The position numbers and the translations under genes were made by a program. A DNA stretch of 12,756 bases, taken from NCBI GenBank assembly GCA_039583695.1, contig JAVKSL010000074.1, forward strand, positions 1-12,756. The letters are read 5' to 3'. How positions within the stretch are numbered: the stretch's first letter is position 1; each line of letters opens with the position of its first letter. Origin of the DNA: JAVKSL01 sp039583695 (GTDB lineage: Bacteria; Actinomycetota; Acidimicrobiia; Acidimicrobiales; JAJPHD01). This document shows, piece by piece, positions 6,163 through 11,773 of this stretch. The notes beneath the pieces are model-generated. The model searched no databases. It worked only from the letters and a program-made list of their open reading frames with translations, and had not been told where the DNA came from.

Positions 6163-6214
6163 CATTCTGGGTACGGTTATCGTCGTTATGGCAACGATAA
6201 CCGTACCCGGAATG
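6163..6214 (+). repeat. Near-perfect inverted repeat (21-bp arms, 10-nt loop) in the ABC transporter leader
   Basis: Arm 6163-6183 (core GGGTACGGTTATCGT) pairs with 6194-6214 (core ACGATAACCGTACCC) at 20 of 21 positions. The one imperfection is T6168 opposite G6209: in the plus-strand transcript it is a U-G wobble, so all 21 positions pair, whereas the minus-strand RNA would have an A-C mismatch. It ends 8 nt before the ATG at 6223. There is no following T run, so it is not a classic terminator. It could be an mRNA leader structure, a regulator's operator or a degenerate mobile-element remnant. Confidence 0.85.
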
Positions 6215-6222
6215 GGCGGGCA

Positions 6223-7257
6223 ATGACACCTGACCAGTCGATTGTCGTACAAGCGTCGGGTGCGGGCGCTGGGCCGATGTCAGGCGCCGATGCACCAGCG
6301 CTCGGCGGAGCACTGGGCCAGGCTGCCCTCGTCGTCAACCAGCTCACCAAGCGCTTCGGAGCGCGGACCGCCTTCTCCCAGGTGTCCTTCCAGGTTGCCC
6401 ACGGAGAGGTCTTCGGCTTCCTGGGCCCCAATGGCGCTGGCAAGACCACCACGGTGCGCACTCTCGCCACCTTGATCGCCCCGACCTCGGGCTCGGCCAC
6501 CGTCGCCGGCATCCCGCTGCGCGCCGAGAACGGAGTGGAGATCCGCCGGCGCGTCGCGGTCATGCCAGAGTCCCCTGGGCTCTACCTTCGCCTGAGCGTG
6601 GCCGAGAACCTGGAGTACTTTGCCGGTCTGTACGGTCTGCACCAGGCCGGGGGGCGGATCACCGACGCCCTCGAGGCCGTCAACCTCGGTGATCGGGCGG
6701 GAGATCTCTGCGGCGGTCTCTCCAAGGGCCTTCGCCAGCGGGTGGGACTGGCCCGAACGTTGCTGAGCGACCCGGAGATCATGTTCCTCGACGAGCCGAC
6801 GTCGGGCCTCGACCCGGTGGCCGCCCGTGAGGTGCACGAGCTGATCATCGGGCTCCGCCAGCGGGGAGTGACCATCTTCCTCACCACCCACCGGCTCGAA
6901 GAGGCCGAGAAGCTCTGCGACCGGGTGGCCATCTTGAACACGACGCTGCGAAGCCTCGGTCGGCCCGCAGAGCTGCGAGAGTCGCTCTTCAAGAGTGCGC
7001 TCGTCGTCAAGGTCCTGGCGCCGCTGCGCGACCCCGACCAGCTCTTCGGCCGTATCGCCGCAGTCGACAGCTGGCGCTGCGATGCGCCGGGCTCCTACGT
7101 GCTCTCGGTCTCCGATCCAAGGGTTGCCGCACCCGAGGTGGTCCGGGGCCTGGTTGGCGCCGGAGCCGATGTCGCCTCCATCGGCGAAGCGCAGCACTCG
7201 CTCGAAGACGTGTACCTTGAGCTGATCGCCGAAGACGTCGAGGCCCGCAACCAATGA
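6223..7257 (+). CDS. ABC transporter ATP-binding protein (ABC-2 exporter type, NatA-like)
   Basis: A 344-residue ATPase that would power the permease encoded next. Walker A GPNGAGKTT (68-76), Q-loop region VAVMPESPGLY (111-121, with Glu where Gln is usual, as is common in this subfamily), signature LSKGLRQRVGLART (166-179, LSKGL in place of LSGGQ), Walker B IMFLDEPTSGLDP (186-198) and switch His TTH (221-223). A C-terminal accessory domain (about 240-340) ends in SLEDVYLELIAE, standard for NatA/CcmA-like ATPases. The first 34 residues are Gly/Ala-rich and outside the fold, so the start is uncertain: ATG 6223 is chosen, with ATG 6277 and the upstream in-frame ATG 6139 as alternatives. No ribosome binding site is strong. 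Its stop overlaps the permease start (ATGA). The substrate could be a lipid, drug, ion or glycan intermediate; context suggests glycan export but the sequence does not show it. Confidence 0.92.
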   Translation: MTPDQSIVVQASGAGAGPMSGADAPALGGALGQAALVVNQLTKRFGARTAFSQVSFQVAHGEVFGFLGPNGAGKTTTVRTLATLIAPTSGSATVAGIPLRAENGVEIRRRVAVMPESPGLYLRLSVAENLEYFAGLYGLHQAGGRITDALEAVNLGDRAGDLCGGLSKGLRQRVGLARTLLSDPEIMFLDEPTSGLDPVAAREVHELIIGLRQRGVTIFLTTHRLEEAEKLCDRVAILNTTLRSLGRPAELRESLFKSALVVKVLAPLRDPDQLFGRIAAVDSWRCDAPGSYVLSVSDPRVAAPEVVRGLVGAGADVASIGEAQHSLEDVYLELIAEDVEARNQ

Positions 7258-8186
7258 CCGGTCTCGACGCAGCACGCATCCGCGCTGTGGTCCGCAAGGA
7301 GCTGCGGGACTACCAGCGTAAACGCTCCATCGTCGTGACCATGGTCATCCTGCCGCTGATCTTTCTCATCGAGCCCGTCGTCACCATCTTCGCCGCCTCG
7401 GCCTCCACGCCTGGCCTGGACCACTACGTCATCCTGCCCCTCCTATACATGTTGCTGATCGCGGCCATCATCCCTTCCACCCTCGCCGCCTACGCAGTTG
7501 CCGGCGAGCGCGAGCAAGGGACGCTCGAGCCGTTGCTCACCACACCACTTCGTAGCCAAGAGCTCATCGTGGGCAAGGGGGCGGCGGTCATGCTCCCCAC
7601 GGTGGTGCTCTCCTACGCGGTGTTCGGGCTCTTCCTCGCCGCCGTGGCGCTTTTCGCCAAGCCCGCAGTCGGCTCAGCCGTGTTCCACCAGGGTCCGGTG
7701 CTTCTCGCCCTGTTCCTCTTCGCGCCCCTTGTGGCCGGCTGGGCCATCGCGGTCGGGATGGCGATCTCAGTCAGGGCGAGCGAGATCCGCGTCGCCCAGC
7801 AGCTGGGAATGCTCGCCAGCCTTCCAGTCCTTGGCGTGATCCTGCTGTTGCTGATCGGTGTGATCAATCCGACATTCACGGTCGCAGTCCTGTTCGCTGT
7901 CGGGCTGGCCGCCGTGGATGTGGCCGCACTGCGCATCGTCTCGTCGATGTTCGATCGGGAGCGCCTCGTGACCGGCGCCAAGGCCGCCAGGGCGCGGCCG
8001 ACCCTCGGATCGCACCAGCCGGCGCTGCCAGCAACAGCCACCCTGGAAGGCCGACCCTCAGAAGCTGTTGCACTTAGCGACCATTTTGGGCCTAACTGCA
8101 ACCGCTTCGCGCACGGCGGTAGTGCAGGTCGTTCGCTGACGCAGCGAAACGCTGATCGGGCGCATCGCGGTCAGCTCTTCTGGTGA
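7254..8186 (+). CDS. ABC-2 type transporter permease (NatB-like) with anomalous C-terminal tail
   Basis: A 310-residue inner-membrane permease pairing with the preceding ATPase; the ATG overlaps the ATPase stop (ATGA). About six hydrophobic segments: 28-48, 59-80, 111-135, 147-171, 186-204 and 207-227. The ABC-2 hallmark GEREQGTLEPLLTTPLRSQE (84-103) followed by LIVGK lies between segments 2 and 3, and KELRDYQRKRSIVVTM (15-30) is the usual amphipathic start. The fold should end near MFDRERL (232-238). The last roughly 65 residues (from about 245) are polar and low in complexity, without membrane segments or recognisable homology, and from about 8046 the G/C preference at third codon positions collapses. 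That part also contains two inverted repeats (8061-8108 and 8132-8148). The ancestral stop was probably lost by mutation or frameshift and the frame now runs into former intergenic DNA. Confidence 0.9.
   Translation: MTGLDAARIRAVVRKELRDYQRKRSIVVTMVILPLIFLIEPVVTIFAASASTPGLDHYVILPLLYMLLIAAIIPSTLAAYAVAGEREQGTLEPLLTTPLRSQELIVGKGAAVMLPTVVLSYAVFGLFLAAVALFAKPAVGSAVFHQGPVLLALFLFAPLVAGWAIAVGMAISVRASEIRVAQQLGMLASLPVLGVILLLLIGVINPTFTVAVLFAVGLAAVDVAALRIVSSMFDRERLVTGAKAARARPTLGSHQPALPATATLEGRPSEAVALSDHFGPNCNRFAHGGSAGRSLTQRNADRAHRGQLFW
8061..8108. repeat. Imperfect inverted repeat, 17-nt arms, in the permease 3' tail
   Basis: Arm GAAGCTGTTGCACTTAG (8061-8077) pairs with CTAACTGCAACCGCTTC (8092-8108) at 15 of 17 positions, with a 14-nt AT-richer spacer (8078-8091). 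It lies where the permease frame loses its coding signature. No T run follows, so it is not a standard terminator; a factor-dependent terminator, an operator or a repetitive palindromic element are possible. Confidence 0.7.
8132..8148. repeat. Short perfect hairpin (7-bp stem, 3-nt loop)
   Basis: TTCGCTG (8132-8138) and CAGCGAA (8142-8148) are perfect complements around ACG. It lies 24 bp after the larger inverted repeat and 38 bp before the permease stop, and 79 bp upstream of the promoter -10 at 8228. No T run follows. It could end or attenuate the ABC operon transcript, but a hairpin of this size can occur by chance. Confidence 0.45.
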
Positions 8187-8219
8187 GGCTTCTCCGCGCC
8201 GCCTTTCGGCCGCCTCCCG

Positions 8220-8268
8220 GAGCCAGGTACTCTACCGGCTCCGACTCTTAGCGAGAGCAGGCCGATGA
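8220..8268 (+). promoter_or_regulatory. Promoter/leader element, copy B (upstream of the glycosyltransferase operon)
   Basis: The second copy of the 6094-6142 element. GGTACTCTACC (8226-8236) carries plus-strand -10 TACTCT (8228-8233) and, as in copy A, a minus-strand TAnnnT (TAGAGT, 8234-8229), though no minus-strand gene follows here. Identity with copy A is 39 of 49, spread from before the -10 through about 30 nt of presumed 5' leader to an ATG exactly 32 nt after the -10 in both (8265 here, 6139 in copy A). Transcription would start near 8240 and give a leader of about 70 nt before the GTG at 8313. No clear -35. Confidence 0.6.
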
Positions 8269-8300
8269 AGCTCATGGCAGATGTGCGCCTCCGTATGTGA
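8265..8300 (+). other. Possible 11-codon leader peptide (MKLMADVRLRM) upstream of the GT operon
   Basis: The ATG at 8265 ends the conserved promoter/leader block and opens a frame of 11 codons closed by TGA at 8298-8300. Twelve nucleotides later, in the same frame, is the GTG start of the glycosyltransferase, which has no recognisable Shine-Dalgarno of its own. GAGAGCAGG lies just upstream of this ATG. Reinitiation after a short leader is therefore possible. Against it: an 11-codon frame is easily expected by chance, and the peptide has no run of one amino acid typical of attenuators. Confidence 0.25.
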
Positions 8301-8312
8301 CCGGTACGCCCC

Positions 8313-10250
8313 GTGAGCGAGGGTGACCCGGACATTGCCGCCTGGCGTGCGCTGATCTGGGCGGTAGACCAGCTAGCCGACGCCACGGGGCTCGCTGGGC
8401 AGGGGTCGTGGGCGGAGCCTGGGCAGGGGTCGTGGGCAGAGCCTGGGCAGGGGTCGTGGGCGAGGCAGGGGCCGTGGATGGAGTCTGGGCAGGGGCCGTG
8501 GGCGGTGCCTGGTCCTCCAGATGGCTGGCAGACGGACGCTTCGCAGGACCACGAGCGCTACCGGGCCTGGCTCCATGGGCGGCCGGGTGGGGCGCCGGGG
8601 TCGGCCGGCGAGGCTGGCGGTCCAATCTTCAGCGTGGTCGTGCCGGCCTACCGCACGAAGGTCTGGATCCTCGAGCGCTGCGTGGAGTCCGTGAGGGTCC
8701 AGACCTGGGCCGGCTGGGAGTGCTGCATCTGTGACGACGGTTCCAACGACCGTGCGCTGACGCGCTACCTGCGCAGCGTGGCGGCTCGGGACCGGCGGAT
8801 CAAGGTCACCTCCCTGACGCAGAACCGGGGGATCTCCGCCGCCACCAACGCCGCCGCCGCCCTGGCGTCGGGCGATTTCATTGCCCTCCTGGACCATGAC
8901 GACGAGCTGACGCCAATTGCCCTGGCAGCAGTGGCAGGGGCTCTGATGGCCAGCCCGGAGGCCGACGTCGCCTACACCGACGAGGACAGGCTGGACCCTG
9001 ACGGCCAGCCCTTCGGGCCGCTGTTCAAGCCCGACTTCTCCCCCGACTACTTGCTGACCACCCCCTACATGGGCCACCTGCTGGTGATCCGGCGCTCGCT
9101 TCTCACCGAGCTCGGTGGGATGCGCTCCAAGATGGACGGGAGCCAGGACTACGACCTCATGCTTCGGGCGACCGAGGTCGCGCGGTCAGTCCTTCACGTT
9201 CCCGAGCTGGCCTACCACTGGAGGGTGGTTCCCGGATCCGCCGCGGGCGACGCCACTGCCAAGCCGTGGGCGTACGCGGCCAGTGGCCGAGCGCTCACCT
9301 CGGCCCTGCGCCGGCGCGGAGAGGACGCCAGGCTGGAAGCCGGGCCTATTACCGGGATGTGGAACGCGCGGCGGCGGCTTCCCGATGGCCTGCCGGTGAG
9401 CGCCGTCGTGTCCGCTCTGGGAGACGCAGTCCAGCTTCGGGCCTGCGTGGACGGCCTGGGTGCCGTCGAGCCCTTGCCGGGCGCTACCGAAGTGGGTGTG
9501 ACCGAGGTGCTCGTGGCCGCCCCGGAGCGCCCTGACCTGGAGACCCGGGCCCTGCTGGGATCCCTGGACGAGCGCCCAGGAATGCGGGTGATCAAGGGTT
9601 CGAGCCCGGTCGCCACGGCAAACACAGCGGCGCGCTGCGCCGCTGGGACGTTGGTGCTCTTCGTGGACTCACGCATCGTTCCGGCAACAGGCGGATGGCT
9701 TGCGGCCATGGCCGAGCACGCCATGCGAGCCGGAGTAGGTCCGGTTGGCGCACGGCTGCTCTCCCCCGACGGCCTCGTGCGCCATGTCGGCCTGGTGTTG
9801 GGCCTGGCGGGAAAGCCGGCGGCACCCGTGCTAGAGGGCCTGCCCGCAGCCGGGTTCGGCTACCTCGAAGCTGCACGGGTCACCCGCAACTGGAGCGCAG
9901 TATCGTCTGCCTGCTTGATGATCCGCCGAGAGCTGCTCGACGAGCTGGGAGGCTTGGACGCGACGATGGGGCCCTGGGCGGACGTCGACCTCTGCCTCCG
10001 GGCGGCCGGGCTCGGGCAACGGAGCCTGGTCTGCTCGATCGCCGAGCTGGTGGCGGAGCTTCCACCGGGTGGAGCGGGCAATGGTGCCAAGGCAGAGACC
10101 GCTCGATTCCTAGAAAAGTGGGGGGACCTGGTCCGGGCGGGCGACCCGTTCTTCAGCCCCCATTTGAGCCGCTTCCGGCCGGAGTGTGTGATCGCCGACG
10201 AGAATGAGGAGGACAGATGGAACAATCTGATGTGGCCGCAGGCTCGATAG
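8313..10250 (+). CDS. Tandem-domain GT2 glycosyltransferase (WbbL/O-antigen-type)
   Basis: A 645-residue protein with two GT-A domains, as in rhamnan/O-antigen and mycobacterial galactan-type synthases; probably cytosolic face of the membrane, no transmembrane helix seen. Residues 1-28 WRALIWAVDQLADA; 29-68 a Gly/Trp-rich tandem repeat (GQGSWAEP and variants). First GT2 domain about 104-340: FSVVVPAYRTK (106-116), CICDDGSND (138-146), LLDHDDEL (192-199, DxD metal site), YTDEDRLD, and GSQDYDLMLR (276-285). Second domain about 361-615: LFVDSRIVPATGGWL (449-463), where DxD is degraded to DSR, then ARLLSPDGLVRHVGLVLGL (480-498), NWSAVSSACLMIRRELLDEL (526-545) and WADVDLCLR (555-563). The usual H-E-S motif after this is missing, so the second domain may be inactive or structural. 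GTG start at 8313 lacks a ribosome binding site. It overlaps the next gene by 34 bp. Confidence 0.9.
   Translation: MSEGDPDIAAWRALIWAVDQLADATGLAGQGSWAEPGQGSWAEPGQGSWARQGPWMESGQGPWAVPGPPDGWQTDASQDHERYRAWLHGRPGGAPGSAGEAGGPIFSVVVPAYRTKVWILERCVESVRVQTWAGWECCICDDGSNDRALTRYLRSVAARDRRIKVTSLTQNRGISAATNAAAALASGDFIALLDHDDELTPIALAAVAGALMASPEADVAYTDEDRLDPDGQPFGPLFKPDFSPDYLLTTPYMGHLLVIRRSLLTELGGMRSKMDGSQDYDLMLRATEVARSVLHVPELAYHWRVVPGSAAGDATAKPWAYAASGRALTSALRRRGEDARLEAGPITGMWNARRRLPDGLPVSAVVSALGDAVQLRACVDGLGAVEPLPGATEVGVTEVLVAAPERPDLETRALLGSLDERPGMRVIKGSSPVATANTAARCAAGTLVLFVDSRIVPATGGWLAAMAEHAMRAGVGPVGARLLSPDGLVRHVGLVLGLAGKPAAPVLEGLPAAGFGYLEAARVTRNWSAVSSACLMIRRELLDELGGLDATMGPWADVDLCLRAAGLGQRSLVCSIAELVAELPPGGAGNGAKAETARFLEKWGDLVRAGDPFFSPHLSRFRPECVIADENEEDRWNNLMWPQAR
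8397..8516 (+). repeat. In-frame 24-nt tandem repeat encoding GQGSWAEP-like units
   Basis: About five units with the core GGGCAGGGGTCGTGGGC recur at 24-nt spacing (the third and fourth are shortened or altered). Encoded order: GQGSWAEP, GQGSWAEP, GQGSWAR, QGPWMES, GQGPWAVP. The first three are nearly identical at DNA level, so copy number may change by slippage or unequal recombination. As the unit is a multiple of three, changes would lengthen or shorten the protein linker without breaking the frame. Confidence 0.88.
10206..10212 (+). promoter_or_regulatory. Strong Shine-Dalgarno (GAGGAGG) for the small coiled-coil gene
   Basis: GAGGAGG (10206-10212) lies 4 nt before the ATG at 10217 and inside the end of the upstream glycosyltransferase gene. 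It fixes this start and shows the gene is independently translated despite the 34-bp overlap. It is the strongest ribosome binding site found in the window. Confidence 0.75.
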
Positions 10251-10645
10251 TCGAAGAGATCCGGGCCCGGGCGCGCCGGCCGTGGGCGCCTTCGCTTCGG
10301 CCGGACCAGTCGTTTGCCCCGATGGTCGCCGATCCAAACCTGGGGTACCTGCACCGGCACTGGGAGCTGCGCAAGACCCTGGAGCCGGCCAGCCGGCGTG
10401 TACCGGCGGGCGGGGTCCGGGGGTTGGTGAAGGTGGCCTTCAACCGGCTGAGCCTTGGGGCCTTGGGCCCGTACCTGGAGGAGGAGCAGGAGCTGCTGGC
10501 CCACCTGGTCCGAGTGGTGGACGCCCTGGCACACCGCTGCGACGCCATAGTGGCGGCCCAGGCGGCCGAGATCGACTCGCTGCGCGCCGACCTGGTGGAG
10601 CTGGCAGCCCGAATCGAGGGACCGATCGCCAACGGCGATGCCTGA
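10217..10645 (+). CDS. Small conserved-type hypothetical protein with C-terminal coiled coil
   Basis: A 142-residue protein of unknown function. Residues 1-65 are charged and Pro/Arg-rich with no domain I can name; 66-84 (GVRGLVKVAFNRLSLGALG) is a basic amphipathic stretch; 85-135 (YLEEEQELLAHLVRVVDALA and onward) is a likely alpha-helical coiled coil. The arrangement VRGLVKVAFNRLS...PYLEEEQELLAHLVRVVDAL resembles the helical region seen N-terminal to some glycosyltransferases and methyltransferases of surface polysaccharide clusters (residue-pattern impression, not a search result). Start ATG 10217 has a strong GAGGAGG. It overlaps the GT2 gene by 34 bp and the next glycosyltransferase gene by 8 bp, so it is part of this operon. 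A membrane-anchoring or oligomerising partner for the glycosyltransferases is plausible but unproven. Confidence 0.8.
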   Translation: MEQSDVAAGSIVEEIRARARRPWAPSLRPDQSFAPMVADPNLGYLHRHWELRKTLEPASRRVPAGGVRGLVKVAFNRLSLGALGPYLEEEQELLAHLVRVVDALAHRCDAIVAAQAAEIDSLRADLVELAARIEGPIANGDA

Positions 10646-11765
10646 GGGCCGCCAGCTTGCCACCGTCGTCACCACTACCTGGTCCGATGGCTCCGGCGCC
10701 TACCTGGTGCGAAGGGTGGCGGCTGCGCTGGCGACGAGCGCCGAGGTCACCGTGATTGTGGCGGACGGCCATCGGGGACCGGCGGTCTCCTGCGCCGATG
10801 GCGCATTCTGGGTGATCCGTGTCCCGTCGCAAGCACCGGAGCCCCGCCGGGCCAAGCTGTTGCAAGAGGCGCTCACGGTGGGAGGTGGAGACGCCACGGC
10901 GATTCCGGGTCCTTTGCGTGCGGAGCTTCGCCGCCTGGCCGGCTCGGCACCCGGGGTCAGCCAGGTGATCCGCTCCCTCGCCCCCGATGCGGTTGTGGTC
11001 GCCGGTCACCGCCACGAGCTGGCTGTGCAGGGGGCCGTGCAGGGGAGGCGGACTTGCCTGCTCGCGCTGGCAGTCGATGACCTGGCCCTGGCCCTCAGCC
11101 TGGCAGAGGGCGTCGGGCACGGATGGGACTCGATCCTGACTACCAACGCCTACGAGGCCGACCTGCTCCAAAGCTCCCTGGGCCGCTCGGACCCGGCCCT
11201 GGTCCACAACCTCGGATTTTGCCTGGAGAGGCCTTCAGGCGACGGGACCGGCCCTGCTGGCTGGGTTGGCGAGCGGAGCTGGCTGGTGGTTCTGGACAGT
11301 CCAGGCTCTCCAGGGCTTGCTTACCTAGCCCTGCGCTTTCCCTCCCTGGCAATGGTTTTGGTGGACCCGGGGGCGGGGGCAGCCGTCGTGGTGCGGGGTC
11401 GCCACCGCGGGGGCGAGGCCCCTATCAGCCGGACGGGTATGTGGGAGCTGATGGCCGGGGCAGTGGCGACCCTCGACCTGCGCCCGCCGCAGGTGATCGC
11501 CAGGGAGGTGTTGGAGTCGTTGATTTTGGGCACCCCCGTCGTCGTGGCCGCAGCTTCGGGAGCGGCTCGGCGCTGCGCCGAGGAGGCCAATGCCGGCCTT
11601 TGGTATCGGGACCAGCCAGAGCTGGCTGCCTGCGTGGCCCGGATGCTGGAGCGCCAGATCCGAGACGCCCTCGGGGCTCAGGGCAGGTGCTGGGCCACCG
11701 CAGCCCACGCAGACCAGGACGCCTTTGTGCAGGCCACCAAGATTGGCGTGCTCGGGAGCGCCTGA
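10638..11765 (+). CDS. GT-B-fold glycosyltransferase-like protein (GT4-like)
   Basis: A 375-residue protein with the outline of a GT-B enzyme. The N-terminal half begins VVTTTWSDGSGAYLVRRVAAAL (10-31), matching the acceptor-domain start of GT4 enzymes (GGxxxyvxxLAxxL), then VTVIVADGH and SLAPDAVVVAGHRHEL (113-128). SILTTNAYEADLLQSSLG (165-182) fits the linker and start of the second domain. The C-terminal donor-site region is IAREVLESLILGTPVVVAAA (287-306) and AEEANAGLWYRDQPELAACV (314-333), the GT4 pattern of E...G.PVV....G..E with a late helix. The classical EX7E motif is only partly present and the second domain is short, so activity is uncertain. ATG 10638 overlaps the previous gene by 8 bp. 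The stop is only 8 bp from the end of the convergent hydratase gene. Confidence 0.72.
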   Translation: MPEGRQLATVVTTTWSDGSGAYLVRRVAAALATSAEVTVIVADGHRGPAVSCADGAFWVIRVPSQAPEPRRAKLLQEALTVGGGDATAIPGPLRAELRRLAGSAPGVSQVIRSLAPDAVVVAGHRHELAVQGAVQGRRTCLLALAVDDLALALSLAEGVGHGWDSILTTNAYEADLLQSSLGRSDPALVHNLGFCLERPSGDGTGPAGWVGERSWLVVLDSPGSPGLAYLALRFPSLAMVLVDPGAGAAVVVRGRHRGGEAPISRTGMWELMAGAVATLDLRPPQVIAREVLESLILGTPVVVAAASGAARRCAEEANAGLWYRDQPELAACVARMLERQIRDALGAQGRCWATAAHADQDAFVQATKIGVLGSA

Positions 11766-11773
11766 GGGACCCC

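Noticed and set aside
6163..6214. Intrinsic terminator
   Set aside because: No T run follows on either strand, and it lies between divergent promoters, upstream of the gene rather than after one.
6280..7275. 331-codon minus-strand open frame opposite the ABC ATPase gene
   Set aside because: The plus strand encodes Walker A, signature, Walker B and the switch His; the antisense product has no domain.
8397..8516. CRISPR-like array
   Set aside because: The 24-nt units are contiguous without unique spacers and lie in frame in a coding region; it is a protein tandem repeat.
9860..10675. 271-codon minus-strand open frame over the GT2 end and small gene
   Set aside because: It crosses two well-supported plus-strand genes with overlaps and a strong ribosome binding site; its protein shows no family features.
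11766..11773. Terminator between the convergent glycosyltransferase and hydratase genes
   Set aside because: The gap is only 8 bp and no hairpin with a T run is visible across it or in the adjoining gene ends.
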